DNA of 64,000 nucleotides from Salicibibacter cibi (lineage in GTDB: Bacteria > Bacillota > Bacilli > Bacillales > Marinococcaceae), in the NCBI RefSeq assembly GCF_016495865.1, contig NZ_CP054706.1:930001-994000 (forward strand). Direction: 5' to 3'. The notes under the pieces were generated by a model. That model searched no databases. It was not told the origin of the DNA and saw only the letters and a list, made by a program, of their open reading frames with translations. Below, piece by piece: positions 52,207 to 62,027 of the stretch. The position numbers and the translations under genes are program-made. Each line of letters starts with the position of its first letter. Position 1 is the stretch's first letter.

Positions 52207-52316
52207 TGGCAACAAAGGGGAGGCGGAGTAAACGTTAACGGAATTCAATGGCTGGAAAATGCTCCGGACTTCTTGCATAATGAATGGTAAGTAATTGCAA
52301 AGGGAGTTGACTTCAC

Positions 52317-52895
52317 TTGACGACAATTGGAATGATCAGGCACGGGATTACGGATTGGAACGAGAACGGCAGAGCACAGGGCATCACGGATATTCCGCTT
52401 AATATGACGGGAAAACAACAAGCAGCCGCGGTCGCCAATAGGCTATCATTGGAAGAAACATGGGACGTGATCGTTGCCAGTGATTTGTCTCGGGCCAAGG
52501 AAACGGCGGAAATCATCGCAGCCAAATTAAAACTGCCGGTTAGCAACGACACGCGAATACGGGAAATGAATTGCGGAGAGATTGAAGGCACTACTGAAGA
52601 AGAAAGGGTACAAAAATGGGGGGAACATTGGCGTCAGTTAGATTTGGGGATTGAAACGGCGGAACAACTATCGCAGCGGGGGTATGAATTTTTGGAAGAG
52701 ACCGTGGCTGCAAATGAGAATAAGCGGGTATTGGTCGTCAGTCACGGAGGATTAATCAGCCACACGACCCGTCGATTGTTACCGGAAAATTTTCCATTTG
52801 CACGGCTTGAAAACACATCTGTAACCAATCTTAGAAAGCTGGAAAACAACTGGGATTGTACATTGTATAATTGCACGAAACATTTGGGGGTATAA
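52317..52895 (+). CDS. Histidine phosphatase-family protein (phosphoglycerate mutase-like)
   Basis: A 192-residue enzyme with the phosphorylated-His motif IGMIRHGITDWNENGRAQG at its N-terminus (RHG at about residues 8-10), the second SDLSRAKETAEII, the proton-donor Glu in EMNCGEIEG and the C-terminal VSHGG. It belongs to the CobC/GpmB/PhoE-like branch; phosphate monoesters are substrates, but which one is open. TTG 52317 follows AAGGGAG by 10 nt. It stands alone. Confidence 0.87.
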   Translation: MTTIGMIRHGITDWNENGRAQGITDIPLNMTGKQQAAAVANRLSLEETWDVIVASDLSRAKETAEIIAAKLKLPVSNDTRIREMNCGEIEGTTEEERVQKWGEHWRQLDLGIETAEQLSQRGYEFLEETVAANENKRVLVVSHGGLISHTTRRLLPENFPFARLENTSVTNLRKLENNWDCTLYNCTKHLGV

Positions 52896-53003
52896 TTGAA
52901 CCTGACGTCGATAAAAGAACAGCTTTTTTTGGAGGAAATTATTGGAACGGGAGAAAGGTAGGCTCTCGGAGATTATAATGGATCATTACAGAAATTATAG
53001 TAC

Positions 53004-53333
53004 CTATCCAAACACCGTTTCCTGGATTTTCAAACACAAAAACCAACCGCCCACTCCTACAAGAATGGCGATAGAAAGCGGAAATGTATGTTTTAACATA
53101 AAGGCGATGATGAATACCATAACCGCCGTCGCCGGAAATCCCCATAGGACACCCATGGCAAATTTACTGATATCAGCGGGATTTGTTCCCTGAAATGAAA
53201 GCCAGACCATGCTTAATAAACTGACGAGAGGGAGAGCAGCAATAACCCCGCCAACCGTTGGGTATCGGCGGGCGATTTCCGTAATTACACCAATTACCAA
53301 CGCCGATATGGTGATTTTTAGAACTGTGAACAT
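53004..53333 (-). CDS. DUF3147 family small membrane protein
   Basis: A 109-residue protein with about four transmembrane helices. It opens with the family pattern ...ALVIGVITEIARRYPTVGGVIAALPLVSLLSMVWL and includes FAMGVLWGFPATAVMVFII. DUF3147 proteins are small membrane proteins of unknown function, sometimes found with MarR or transporter genes. Its start lies within the 3' end of the MarR-family regulator gene, so the two are coupled and under the same operator. Confidence 0.85.
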   Translation of the reverse strand: MFTVLKITISALVIGVITEIARRYPTVGGVIAALPLVSLLSMVWLSFQGTNPADISKFAMGVLWGFPATAVMVFIIAFMLKHTFPLSIAILVGVGGWFLCLKIQETVFG

Positions 53334-53743
53334 GCTTGTGCCTCCCGGCTTAAAATCGAAAGGGCGTATCCGATTGTTGCTGCTTCTTCCTCTGTAAGTC
53401 GAGCGAGAATGGTCGCGAGTTTTTCTTCATTTAATTGGGTGTTATATTGCAAAACACCCTTTCCGCTTGCTGTAATCTCCACGAAAACTCTCCGCTCATC
53501 TTCGGCACTCCTCAATTTTTTAAGCCATCCTTTTTCAATGAGACGTTTTATGTGTTCAGAAGCTGTGTTATGGCCCACGGATAAAAAATCAGCCAGCTCT
53601 CCAACGGTTGCTTTTCCTTGAAAATCTAAATGTTGCAGGAGACGAATCGCTTGGTGGGAGATTTGTTCGGTGTGTCGATAGTGAAGATGATAATAAATAT
53701 CCGTCCAGTATTGATTAATGCGTTGACTTGAGGGCTTATCCAT
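53318..53743 (-). CDS. MarR-family transcription regulator
   Basis: A 141-residue winged-helix regulator. Recognition region: ATVGELADFLSVGHNTASEHIKRLIEKGWLKKLRSAEDERRVFVEITASGKGVL (about residues 40-92), with the typical wing DERRVFVEIT. The N- and C-terminal helices form the dimer interface. It is expected to repress its own operon with the DUF3147 protein, and a dyad that suits it lies just upstream (53761-53775). The inducing ligand is unknown. AAGGTGG precedes its ATG. Confidence 0.9.
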   Translation of the reverse strand: MDKPSSQRINQYWTDIYYHLHYRHTEQISHQAIRLLQHLDFQGKATVGELADFLSVGHNTASEHIKRLIEKGWLKKLRSAEDERRVFVEITASGKGVLQYNTQLNEEKLATILARLTEEEAATIGYALSILSREAQACSQF

Positions 53744-53760
53744 AAAAACGCCACCTTTAC

Positions 53761-53775
53761 ATCGTTTTATACGAT
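53761..53775 (-). promoter_or_regulatory. Dyad operator before marR-DUF3147
   Basis: ATCGT-TTTAT-ACGAT is a 5-bp inverted repeat with a 5-nt centre, starting 18 bp before the MarR start. It overlaps or follows a TGGTATGAT extended -10 on the minus strand (about 53783-53791). That fits autorepression. Confidence 0.55.
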
Positions 53776-53927
53776 AAAATCATACCATAAGATGTAATTG
53801 GTGGAAAGAAGTCATTTACGTGCATAACAAATATTCCTCTGATGGTATAACAATGGTGATCGGGATTGTTTCAGTGGCAATCTTGAGTGTGTAATCCCTC
53901 TCCACATTTGCCAAAAACTCATGGGAA

Positions 53928-54455
53928 TCATCGTTCAGAAGAACGATTCTCCTTCCACTCGTCTTCCAACATGCTCATTTCCCACAGACTCCAATAGTCG
54001 TCGCCCATCTTCCGTAGGTCTCTCAGCAAACCATCCCTTTTAAAACTCACTTTCTCATAGCAAGCAATCGCCGGTTCATTGAAAGAAAAAACCCCGAGGC
54101 TGACTCTGTGAAGTTTCATATCATCAAAAGCAATCGCGAGGATTTCGCGCATCATGCGCTCCCCAACCCCTTTTCCTCTGGCACTCGGATCACCGACAAG
54201 CACTTTGCCGACCCTTGCCGAACGGTTTGCTCTGTCGATTCTTCCCAATGAGATATGCCCGATGATCGTCTCTGTTTCTTGATCCACGACGCTATAAATG
54301 TAGCGGTCAGGCTCTTCCATATAACGTTCGATTTGTTTTTCATCCAAAGGATAAGTGAAGATAGGACCGCCCCATTGCAAGAGGAATTCGGGTGAATCGA
54401 TCCATTCGATCAATTTTTTCATATGTGTTCGTTGAAAAGGTTGTAATGTAATCAT
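53928..54455 (-). CDS. GNAT-family acetyltransferase (RimJ/RimL-like)
   Basis: A 175-residue protein of the ribosomal-protein alanine acetyltransferase-like branch. The N-terminal ITLQPFQRTHMKKLIEWIDSPEFLLQWGGP, the motif A region VGKVLVGDPSARGKGVGERMMREIL (RGKGVG for acetyl-CoA), and SFNEPAIACYEKVSFKRDGLLRD are typical of this family. The substrate may be an N-terminal or small amine and is not identifiable. It stands alone. Confidence 0.87.
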   Translation of the reverse strand: MITLQPFQRTHMKKLIEWIDSPEFLLQWGGPIFTYPLDEKQIERYMEEPDRYIYSVVDQETETIIGHISLGRIDRANRSARVGKVLVGDPSARGKGVGERMMREILAIAFDDMKLHRVSLGVFSFNEPAIACYEKVSFKRDGLLRDLRKMGDDYWSLWEMSMLEDEWKENRSSER

Positions 54456-54495
54456 AGCTAAACGCCTCTATTCTTTGGAGATAATTCGTATATTA

Positions 54496-54779
54496 GGGAT
54501 TGCTGAACAACTTGCAGCTATCAACTGAAGCTGGGATGCCGCTTCCATGGCATCGCTTTCCGCGGACGAACGGTCAAGCCTCCTCGCGCAAAACCGGCGC
54601 TGTGGGGTCTTGACGCGTCCGTTTTTCCGCTGGAGTCTCGCCATTGCAGCACCGTCCCACCATACGTTGCCAGAAGTGCAAGGGTTTTTTGTTTATAGAT
54701 GGATTTCCTTGCATCCAGCTTTGACAACACCAACGGACAATGCTTATGTGCCAGTCTTTTTCCGTTATTCAGCAGTCCC
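54496..54779 (+). mobile_element. MITE-like element, copy C
   Basis: A 284-bp copy with terminal repeats GGGATTGCTGAA...TTCAGCAGTCCC, in the same orientation as copy A. The internal imperfect palindrome is clear here: GGACGAACGGTCAAG against CTTGACGCGTCC. The flanks (ATATTA before, TATAAG after) share only TA, so the target duplication seen around copy A is not preserved. Confidence 0.85.
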
Positions 54780-54942
54780 TATAAGCATACAATAAAATCC
54801 CGGTGGTGATAAGTTCCCTAAGAAGACCTTGAAATTCTGTAAAAAACACATTTAAATTGGGAAAAGAAAATGCTGTTATGAGATATATGCCCAATTCCCG
54901 AACAATTACATATACATATATCACAAACATTCGACTTTTACA

Positions 54943-54971
54943 TTGACATTTTTTCTTACACATACTACGAT
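54943..54971 (+). promoter_or_regulatory. SigmaA-type promoter of the purine operon
   Basis: TTGACA (54943-54948), a 17-nt spacer and TACGAT (54966-54971) lie about 30 nt before the riboswitch. Confidence 0.7.
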
Positions 54972-55000
54972 AATGATAGAGATAAACGATCGTAAATAAT

Positions 55001-55069
55001 CCTCATATAAATTCGAGAATACGGCTCGAACGTTTCTACCTGGTCGCCGTAAACGTCCGGTCTATGAGG
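55001..55069 (+). ncRNA. Purine (guanine-type) riboswitch of the pur operon
   Basis: CCTCATATAA and TCTATGAGG close P1 perfectly; between them are ATACGG, the J2/3 segment GTTTCTACC and the P3 loop CGCCGTAAACG. The ligand-pairing base in the TCTATG segment is C, the guanine/hypoxanthine class. A terminator follows at 55094. In Bacillus the same switch controls purE. Confidence 0.93.
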
Positions 55070-55093
55070 GAGCTTTAGATGTGCGCAGAATTG

Positions 55094-55143
55094 GCCCACT
55101 GTGACTTCAGGCTTCCTCCTGGACAGTGGGCTATCTTTATTTA
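55094..55143 (+). terminator. Riboswitch-controlled terminator of the pur operon
   Basis: GCCCACTGT (55094-55102) and ACAGTGGGC (55123-55131) form a 9-bp stem, extended inside by CAGG/CCTG, and are followed by the T-rich TATCTTTATTT. Confidence 0.85.
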
Positions 55144-55146
55144 GTT

Positions 55147-55176
55147 GGTAAGAAAGTATAACTCAACTTTCTTACC
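55147..55176. repeat. Inverted repeat between the riboswitch and purE
   Basis: GGTAAGAAAGT and ACTTTCTTACC form a perfect 11-bp dyad with an 8-nt centre. Part of it (ACTCAACTTTC plus ACCTA) is shared with 1029-1054. It could be a small dispersed hairpin repeat or a second control site. Confidence 0.5.
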
Positions 55177-55208
55177 TACATAAGTTGGGCGAAGGCTTTT
55201 GCCATAAA

Positions 55209-55231
55209 AGCTTGGCGAAAAGCCAAGTTTT
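55209..55231 (+). terminator. Small terminator-like hairpin just before purE
   Basis: CTTGGC and GCCAAG pair around GAAAA and are followed by TTTTC, 16 nt before the purE ribosome binding site. Whether it stops transcription in front of the operon is unknown; it may act as a second checkpoint. Confidence 0.4.
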
Positions 55232-55250
55232 CTAAAATGGAGGTTAAATG

Positions 55251-55742
55251 ATGGCTGTTGAGGTTGGCGTCATTATGGGAAGCACGTCAGATGAAGCGAC
55301 GATGGACTATGCATGTCGGATTTTAGAAGAATTTGAAGTTCCTTATGAAAAAAAAATCGTATCGGCGCATCGCACGCCTGATGTGATGTTTCAATACGCG
55401 GAAGACGCGCGTGCGCGAGGTTTGAAAGTGATTATCGCGGGCGCGGGCGGCGCCGCTCACCTCCCGGGGATGATTGCGGCCAAGACGACCCTTCCGGTGA
55501 TCGGTGTTCCTATCCGGTCGAAAGTGTTGAATGGTTGGGATTCGCTGCTTTCGATCGTTCAAATGCCAAAAGGGGTTCCGGTAGCCACCGTCGCGATCGG
55601 AGAAGCCGGAGCGGAAAATGCAGGACTGCTTGCCGTACAACAATTATCGGTGTTTGATCAGGCTTTGACACAAAAATTACAAGCGCGTAGGGATAAAAAA
55701 GCAAGCGAAGTATTGGCGCAAGGGGGAAGAGAAGAGGCATGA
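55251..55742 (+). CDS. purE: N5-carboxyaminoimidazole ribonucleotide mutase
   Basis: PurE moves the carboxyl group of N5-CAIR to give CAIR. The 163-residue protein has the phosphate-binding [12 protein letters not shown] near its N-terminus, VSAHRTPD and the [16 protein letters not shown] segment. TGGAGG lies 7 nt before the ATG at 55251; an ATG 3 nt earlier is equally in frame. It heads the purine operon purEKBCSQLFM, whose order matches Bacillus subtilis. It overlaps purK (ATGA). Confidence 0.95.
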   Translation: MAVEVGVIMGSTSDEATMDYACRILEEFEVPYEKKIVSAHRTPDVMFQYAEDARARGLKVIIAGAGGAAHLPGMIAAKTTLPVIGVPIRSKVLNGWDSLLSIVQMPKGVPVATVAIGEAGAENAGLLAVQQLSVFDQALTQKLQARRDKKASEVLAQGGREEA

Positions 55743-56854
55743 TTACTCCCGGAAAAACGATTGGCATTCTCGGCGGCGGGCAGCTCGGGCGAATGATGGC
55801 GCTGGAAGCTAAGGCGATGGGGTATCGTATCGCCGTTCTTGAACCAAAGCCAGACTCTCCGACCGCGCAAGTGGCGGATGAGGAAATCGTCGCTGCTTAC
55901 GATGATGAAAAAGCTATTCGAAAACTGGCAGCGATCAGTGATGTCGTCACCTTTGAATTCGAAAATGTCGATGCGACGACTGCAGCTATTTTAGCGGAAG
56001 AACAGAAATTGCCGCAGGGCGTTGACCTTTTGCGCATATGCCAGCATCGTTTACGCGAAAAAGAGGCACTCGCCGCGGCAGGTCTTACCGTCGCTCCTTA
56101 TGCAGAAGTCACATCGGAGGAAGATTTAAGGCAAGGCATTGAAAAGCTGGGTACCCCCTCGGTGCTTAAAACATGCCGTGGCGGCTACGATGGCAAAGGG
56201 CAAGTGGTGATCAAAGATAAGGACGAAGCTCCTGCGGTTTTTGCGCAATTGAAAGATACAGGGGATCTCGTATTGGAACAATGGGTGGCATTTGCCAAAG
56301 AAATCTCCGTCATCGTTACGAGAACAAAAGCAGGTGAGATCGTTACGTTTCCGGTGGCCGAAAATGACCACGAAGACAACATCTTAAAACGAACGATTGT
56401 CCCTGCTCGTGTGGATGAAAAAGCCGAACAATTTGCACGGGAGATGGCTGAAACATTCGCGGAAAATATAGCTCTCGTGGGAACGCTGGCAATGGAAATG
56501 TTTTATCTCGAAGATGGAAGCCTATACGTCAATGAGCTCGCACCGCGACCCCATAATTCGGGACACTACTCGATTGATGCTTGCAACGTGTCGCAATTTC
56601 ACTTGCACGTACGTGCCATCTGCGGATGGCCGCTAGTCAAACCGAAATTAACGACGCCGGTGGTGATGGATAATGTCCTCGGTGAACATGTAGAAAAAGC
56701 CGTAGAAACAATCCCGGCGTATCAAAACGCATTTCTTCATTTATATGGGAAAGCAGAAGCTCGGCCGGGCCGGAAAATGGGACATGTGAATAGCACTGGA
56801 AAGACGAGAGAAGAAGTATTGACTACCGTTAAAAAATTGGCGATTCGATCTTAA
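55739..56854 (+). CDS. purK: N5-carboxyaminoimidazole ribonucleotide synthase
   Basis: PurK is an ATP-grasp ligase that carboxylates AIR with bicarbonate and ATP to N5-CAIR, the substrate of PurE. The 371-residue protein starts [24 protein letters not shown] and shows [15 protein letters not shown] (the ATP-grasp glycine loop) and [18 protein letters not shown] (metal and substrate binding). Its start overlaps the purE stop by 4 nt, so subunit amounts are coupled. Confidence 0.95.
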   Translation: MITPGKTIGILGGGQLGRMMALEAKAMGYRIAVLEPKPDSPTAQVADEEIVAAYDDEKAIRKLAAISDVVTFEFENVDATTAAILAEEQKLPQGVDLLRICQHRLREKEALAAAGLTVAPYAEVTSEEDLRQGIEKLGTPSVLKTCRGGYDGKGQVVIKDKDEAPAVFAQLKDTGDLVLEQWVAFAKEISVIVTRTKAGEIVTFPVAENDHEDNILKRTIVPARVDEKAEQFAREMAETFAENIALVGTLAMEMFYLEDGSLYVNELAPRPHNSGHYSIDACNVSQFHLHVRAICGWPLVKPKLTTPVVMDNVLGEHVEKAVETIPAYQNAFLHLYGKAEARPGRKMGHVNSTGKTREEVLTTVKKLAIRS

Positions 56855-56872
56855 GAGCAGAGGAGACCGACG

Positions 56873-58165
56873 ATGATTGATCGATACACACGCCCGGAGA
56901 TGGGGCAGGTTTGGACGGATGAAAACCGTTTTCAAGCGTGGCTGGAAGTGGAAATCGCAGCCTGTGAGGCTTGGGCGGAACAAGGGGTCATTCCGAACGA
57001 AGATGTTGCAAAAATTAGCGAAAATGCAGGGTTTGACATTGAACGCATCCTAGACATTGAAGCAACGACCCGCCATGATGTCGTCGCATTTACACGAGCT
57101 GTATCCGAAACGCTTGGAGAAGAACGGAAATGGGTGCACTACGGCTTGACGTCCACAGATGTGGTCGATACTGCTCAGTCTTACTTGTTAAAACAAGCAA
57201 ATGATATCCTTCGCAATGACTTGCATCGTTTTAAAGACGTGCTTGCGGTTAAGGCGAATGAACATCGCTATACATTGATGATGGGCCGGACCCATGGCGT
57301 GCACGCCGAACCGACAACGTTCGGGGTCAAACTCGCCCTTTGGTACGCGGAAGTGAAGCGGCAGATCGAACGCTTTGAAGCTGCCGCTGAAGGCGTCCGC
57401 GTCGGAAAAATGTCGGGAGCAGTCGGCACGTTTGCGAACATTCCTCCTGAAATCGAAGCGTCCGTTTGCGAACGGTTAGGACTTGCGGCGGCACCGATTT
57501 CAACACAAACGTTGCAACGCGACCGCCATGCCCACTACATCTCCACGCTCGCGCTTATCGCGACGTCGATTGAAAAAATGGCAGTCGAGATTCGCAACTT
57601 GCAAAAAACGGAAAGCCGGGAAGTCGAAGAAGCCTTCGGTAAAGGGCAAAAAGGTTCATCCGCGATGCCGCACAAACGCAACCCGGTCGGTTCGGAAAAT
57701 ATGACCGGCTTGTCCCGAGTTATTCGTGGGCATGTACAAACCGCCTTTGAAAATGTTCCGCTTTGGCATGAACGGGATATTTCCCATTCTTCTTCCGAAC
57801 GGATTATTTTCCCGGACAGTACGATTTTACTCAATTATATGCTGAACCGTTTTACGAACATCATTGATCAACTCACCGTGTACCCTGAGAATATGAAGGA
57901 AAATATAAACAAAACCTTCGGTCTTGTTCATTCCCAACAAGTTTTGCTTGCACTCATCGATCGTGGCATGACAAGGGAAGAAGCTTATGACCTCGTGCAG
58001 CCGAAAGCGATGGAAGCTTGGGAGAAAAAAGTGTCCTTTCGAGGGCTTGTGGAAACAGAAGAAAAGATTAGGGAAGTGCTTGATAAAGAAACCCTTGATG
58101 CCTGTTTCGATGAACGGCACCATTTAAAAAACGTTGATGTATTATTTTCCAGAGTTGGCCTATGA
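56873..58165 (+). CDS. purB: Adenylosuccinate lyase
   Basis: PurB releases fumarate in two steps: from SAICAR and from adenylosuccinate. The 430-residue enzyme has the family signature [17 protein letters not shown] (about residues 261-277) with the catalytic flexible Ser loop, and the His of [14 protein letters not shown]. The N-terminus [21 protein letters not shown] is typical. GCAGAGGAG precedes the ATG, 18 nt after purK. Confidence 0.96.
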   Translation: MIDRYTRPEMGQVWTDENRFQAWLEVEIAACEAWAEQGVIPNEDVAKISENAGFDIERILDIEATTRHDVVAFTRAVSETLGEERKWVHYGLTSTDVVDTAQSYLLKQANDILRNDLHRFKDVLAVKANEHRYTLMMGRTHGVHAEPTTFGVKLALWYAEVKRQIERFEAAAEGVRVGKMSGAVGTFANIPPEIEASVCERLGLAAAPISTQTLQRDRHAHYISTLALIATSIEKMAVEIRNLQKTESREVEEAFGKGQKGSSAMPHKRNPVGSENMTGLSRVIRGHVQTAFENVPLWHERDISHSSSERIIFPDSTILLNYMLNRFTNIIDQLTVYPENMKENINKTFGLVHSQQVLLALIDRGMTREEAYDLVQPKAMEAWEKKVSFRGLVETEEKIREVLDKETLDACFDERHHLKNVDVLFSRVGL

Positions 58166-58177
58166 AAGGATGTCTGT

Positions 58178-58888
58178 ATGACACTTTTATATGAAGGGAA
58201 AGCGAAACAACTGTTTACGACCGACGACGATAACGTTCTGCGGCTCGTGTACAAAAATGACGCGACGGCGTTTAACGGCGAAAAGCATGATGTTCTCGAT
58301 GGAAAAGGACAACTGAACAATGCGATTTCCGCGCTCTTTTTCGGTGTGTTGGAGGCGGAAGGTGTACAGACGCATTTTATAGAACAAATCAGCGACACAG
58401 AGCAACTCGTGCGCCCGACAGAGATCATACCGCTTGAGGTTGTTGTTCGCAACATCACCGCCGGCAGTTTGGCGAGGCGACTCGGGTGGGAGGAAGGCAA
58501 AGCGCTTTCCAAACCGATTGTCGAATGGTACTACAAAGACGACGCCCTTGGAGATCCGCTCGTGAACGATGATCATATTGCCGCTTTAGGAGTAGCCAAA
58601 GTGGAAGAACTGGAAGAAATGCGCAAACGGGCTTTGGATGTCAACAACGTTGTGCTTGACCTTTGCCGGAAGGCGAATCTTTTGCTTGTTGATTTTAAAT
58701 TGGAATTTGGTTTGCAAGAAGACGGCACGTTGTTGCTGGCCGATGAAGTTTCGCCGGACACGTGCCGGTTCTGGGATGCGAAAACGAAAGAGAAGATGGA
58801 TAAGGATATCTATCGCTATGGCCTCGGTTCACTGCAAGCCGGTTATGAAAACATTCTCTCCCGTATAGGAGGCGTCGTTCATGATTAA
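58178..58888 (+). CDS. purC: SAICAR synthetase
   Basis: PurC couples CAIR with aspartate using ATP. The 236-residue protein begins LLYEGKAKQLF, and the ATP-binding VVVRNITAGSLARRLG and VDFKLEFGLQEDGTLLLADEVSPDTCRFWD segments follow. The last of these contains the Mg-binding acidic pair. AAAGGATG precedes the ATG. Its last 8 nt overlap purS. Confidence 0.96.
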   Translation: MTLLYEGKAKQLFTTDDDNVLRLVYKNDATAFNGEKHDVLDGKGQLNNAISALFFGVLEAEGVQTHFIEQISDTEQLVRPTEIIPLEVVVRNITAGSLARRLGWEEGKALSKPIVEWYYKDDALGDPLVNDDHIAALGVAKVEELEEMRKRALDVNNVVLDLCRKANLLLVDFKLEFGLQEDGTLLLADEVSPDTCRFWDAKTKEKMDKDIYRYGLGSLQAGYENILSRIGGVVHD

Positions 58889-59132
58889 CGTTCATGTGTA
58901 CATTACATTAAAAGAAGGTGTGCTCGACCCGCAAGGGCAAGCCGTGCAACGGTCATTGGTCGCGCTTGGCTATGATGAGGTTGAGACGGTGAATGTCGGT
59001 AAATGGTTAAAGTTAGAAATTGCTGATGGTCCGGATGTGGAAGCGCGTGTAGAGCAGATGTGTGAACAGTTGCTTGCCAACCCGGTGATTGAAAACTATA
59101 CGTACACGCTCGAGCGGGAGGAAAAAGTATGA
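58881..59132 (+). CDS. purS: FGAM synthase subunit PurS
   Basis: PurS is the small bridging subunit that lets PurL and PurQ form the FGAM synthase complex in Gram-positive bacteria. The 83-residue protein reads [31 protein letters not shown], the family core, and ends ENYTYTLE-like [17 protein letters not shown] lies before the ATG within the end of purC. It overlaps purQ by 4 nt. Confidence 0.96.
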   Translation: MINVHVYITLKEGVLDPQGQAVQRSLVALGYDEVETVNVGKWLKLEIADGPDVEARVEQMCEQLLANPVIENYTYTLEREEKV

Positions 59133-59815
59133 AAGCGGCAGTCATTGTTTTTCCGGGCTCGAATTGCGACATGGATATGTATCACGCGCTAACTGATTTT
59201 ATCGACGCGGAAACCGTTGACCTTGTCCCGCATACTGCGGCGTCCGTTGCAGCTTATGACGCCATTTTCCTGCCGGGCGGATTTTCTTACGGGGATTACT
59301 TGCGCTCAGGGGCGATCGCCCGTTTTGCGCCGGTGATACCAAGCGTAATCACCGAAGCTAAGAAAGGAAAACCGGTTCTCGGCGTCTGCAATGGTTTTCA
59401 AATTTTATTGGAAGCGGATTTGCTACCCGGAGCCATGAAAAGAAATAAGCATTTGAAGTACATGTGCCGAACGGTGGATGTGAACGTTGAAAATGCCGAT
59501 ACTTGTTTTACGCGCGCGTATGAACAGGGCGAACGTTTGCGAATTCCCATCGCCCATGGCGAAGGAAACTATGAATGTGACGAGACGACCTATGAAACAT
59601 TGAAAGCGAACAACCGCATTGCGTTCACCTATGCATCCGATGTGAACGGGTCGATCGGGAACATCGCGGGGATTACAAATGAGGCGGGCAATGTGCTCGG
59701 AATGATGCCCCATCCGGAGCGTGCGATGGAGAAGCTCCTTGGAAGCGAGGATGGACGCCGTTTGTTTACGAGCGTGTATCGCCATTGGAGGGACACACAT
59801 GCCGTTACGACTTGA
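59129..59815 (+). CDS. purQ: FGAM synthase glutaminase subunit PurQ
   Basis: PurQ is a class I glutamine amidotransferase that feeds ammonia to PurL. The 228-residue protein shows the nucleophile Cys in [13 protein letters not shown] (about residue 87), the oxyanion glycine-rich [15 protein letters not shown], and the His-x-Glu pair in [14 protein letters not shown]. Its stop lies 14 nt into purL, so the subunits are made together. Confidence 0.97.
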   Translation: MKAAVIVFPGSNCDMDMYHALTDFIDAETVDLVPHTAASVAAYDAIFLPGGFSYGDYLRSGAIARFAPVIPSVITEAKKGKPVLGVCNGFQILLEADLLPGAMKRNKHLKYMCRTVDVNVENADTCFTRAYEQGERLRIPIAHGEGNYECDETTYETLKANNRIAFTYASDVNGSIGNIAGITNEAGNVLGMMPHPERAMEKLLGSEDGRRLFTSVYRHWRDTHAVTT

Positions 59816-62027
59816 ACCAACAGCCGAAGATATACACGCTCAACGTTTATATGCGGACATGGGGGTGAAAGACGACGAATATGACCGGATTGTTTCCCTC
59901 TTGGACAAAAAACCTAACTTTACGGAAGTCGGGATGTTTTCGGTGTTGTGGTCGGAACATTGCAGCTATAAACATTCGAAGCCTTTGCTGAAACAATTTC
60001 CGTCCTCCGGTTCCCATGTGTTACAAGGCCCCGGCGAAGGTGCCGGTGTTGTGGACATCGGCGACGGGCAGGCAGTTGTCTTTAAAGTGGAAAGCCACAA
60101 CCATCCGTCGGCGGTTGAACCATACCAAGGGGCCGCGACCGGTGTTGGCGGGATATTGCGAGATGTCTTTTCCATGGGCGCGCGCCCGGTGGCTTTGCTG
60201 AATTCATTGCGCTTTGGCCCGTTGACAACACCGCGTACGCGTTACTTGTTCGAAGAAGTGGTGGCCGGCATTGCCGGGTATGGCAATTGTATCGGGGTGC
60301 CGACGGTCGGAGGCGAGATTCAGTTCGATGAGACGTATGACGGCAATCCTCTTGTCAATGCCATGTGCGTCGGATTGATTGACAGCGAACATTTACAAAA
60401 AGGGATCGCTTCCGGCGCCGGAAATACAGTCATGTATGTGGGCGCCTCTACCGGGCGCGATGGCATTCACGGTGCAACGTTTGCTTCCGAAGAATTGAGT
60501 GAAGCGTCTGCGGAAAAACGGCCATCCGTGCAAGTGGGCGATCCGTTTACGGAAAAACGGGTGATGGAAGCGTGTTTGGAAATCGCACAATCGGACGCTC
60601 TCGTTGGGATTCAGGATATGGGTGCTGCCGGGCTCACATCCTCAGCGGCGGAAATGGCGAGTAAAGCCGGTACGGGGATCGACATGAACTTGGATCTCGT
60701 CCCTCAACGGGAGACGGGTATGACCCCTTATGAAATGATGCTTTCCGAATCGCAAGAGCGTATGCTTATCGTTGCGGAAAAAGGACGGGAATCCGAAATA
60801 GAAGCCATTTGTAAAAAATGGGACCTAGAGGTTGCGTCGATCGGCACCGTGAAAGAAGAAATGCAGCTCACCTTAACGTTTCAAGGTGAGACGGTCGCCG
60901 ACGTACCGGTAACCGCCCTCACCGATGAAGCGCCTGTCTACGACAATATGCCATCGAAAGAACCGGAAGATTTTCACGAGCATCAACAATTGCCCGCTTG
61001 GCAACCGCCGAACTCCGATCATAACGAGACGGTGGTACAGTTGCTTTCGCAACCGACGATTGCGAGCAAAGAATGGGTTTATGACCAGTACGACCATATG
61101 GTACAGACGAACACGGCCGTCATGCCCGGTTCGGATGCAGCCGTATTGCGGGTGCGCGGAACGGAGAAGGCACTCGCCATGTCGATGGACGGCAATAGCC
61201 GCTACATTGCCCTCGATCCGTATACAGGCGGGAAAATTGCCGTCGCCGAAGCCGCGCGCAACATCGTCTGCTCCGGTGCACAGCCACTTGCGCTTACCGA
61301 TTGCCTCAATTACGGAAGTCCGGAACAGCCGAGTATATACTGGCAATTAGAGCAATCAACCGCCGGCATGAGTGAAGCGTGCAGCGCCTTTGACACGCCG
61401 GTGGTGAGCGGGAACGTTTCGCTCTATAATGAAACGAACGGAGAAGCCATCTATCCAACGCCGGTGGTCGGGATGGTCGGACTTGTGGAAAATCTCGACC
61501 ATATAACGACGCAGCATTTCAAAACGGCCGGCGACTATATTTATGTCATCGGCGACGCGGAGCCGGCATGGGGCGGAAGTGAACGGCAATACCTTGAAGA
61601 TGGCCGATTCAGTGGTCAAGTGCCACACTTGGATCTTGACCTGGAACTAAAACGCCAACGCCAAGTGTTGGATGCGATACGCGGCGGGTGGATTACCTCC
61701 GCCCATGACCTTGCCGAAGGCGGACTAGCGGTAGCGCTTGCTGAATGTGTGATGGAAACGGATTTGGGCGCGGAGCTGACGATGGCCGACGATGCCACCG
61801 ATCTTTTTGCTGAGGCGCAATCGCGGTATGTCATCAGTGTCGCGCCGGAACATGCCGAGAAATTAGAACAAGCGATCCCTGACGCTAAACGCTACGGTAC
61901 CGTGACAAAAGAAAAAGCGTTGCGGATAAAGACGGAAGCAGCAGTTACGTTGATCGATCAACCGACGGATCATTTGAATCACGTATGGAAGGGAGCGATT
62001 CCGTGTTTCCTGAAGTCAAAGGCATAA
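59799..62027 (+). CDS. purL: FGAM synthase synthetase subunit PurL
   Basis: PurL converts FGAR to FGAM with ATP and PurQ-delivered ammonia. It has 742 residues, as in Bacillus subtilis. Segments: [49 protein letters not shown] (ATP/Mg binding), [14 protein letters not shown], and [10 protein letters not shown] near the C-terminal duplicate of the AIR synthase fold. The ATG at 59799 has GGAGGGAC before it; earlier in-frame starts lie inside purQ. It overlaps purF. Confidence 0.97.
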   Translation: MPLRLEPTAEDIHAQRLYADMGVKDDEYDRIVSLLDKKPNFTEVGMFSVLWSEHCSYKHSKPLLKQFPSSGSHVLQGPGEGAGVVDIGDGQAVVFKVESHNHPSAVEPYQGAATGVGGILRDVFSMGARPVALLNSLRFGPLTTPRTRYLFEEVVAGIAGYGNCIGVPTVGGEIQFDETYDGNPLVNAMCVGLIDSEHLQKGIASGAGNTVMYVGASTGRDGIHGATFASEELSEASAEKRPSVQVGDPFTEKRVMEACLEIAQSDALVGIQDMGAAGLTSSAAEMASKAGTGIDMNLDLVPQRETGMTPYEMMLSESQERMLIVAEKGRESEIEAICKKWDLEVASIGTVKEEMQLTLTFQGETVADVPVTALTDEAPVYDNMPSKEPEDFHEHQQLPAWQPPNSDHNETVVQLLSQPTIASKEWVYDQYDHMVQTNTAVMPGSDAAVLRVRGTEKALAMSMDGNSRYIALDPYTGGKIAVAEAARNIVCSGAQPLALTDCLNYGSPEQPSIYWQLEQSTAGMSEACSAFDTPVVSGNVSLYNETNGEAIYPTPVVGMVGLVENLDHITTQHFKTAGDYIYVIGDAEPAWGGSERQYLEDGRFSGQVPHLDLDLELKRQRQVLDAIRGGWITSAHDLAEGGLAVALAECVMETDLGAELTMADDATDLFAEAQSRYVISVAPEHAEKLEQAIPDAKRYGTVTKEKALRIKTEAAVTLIDQPTDHLNHVWKGAIPCFLKSKA

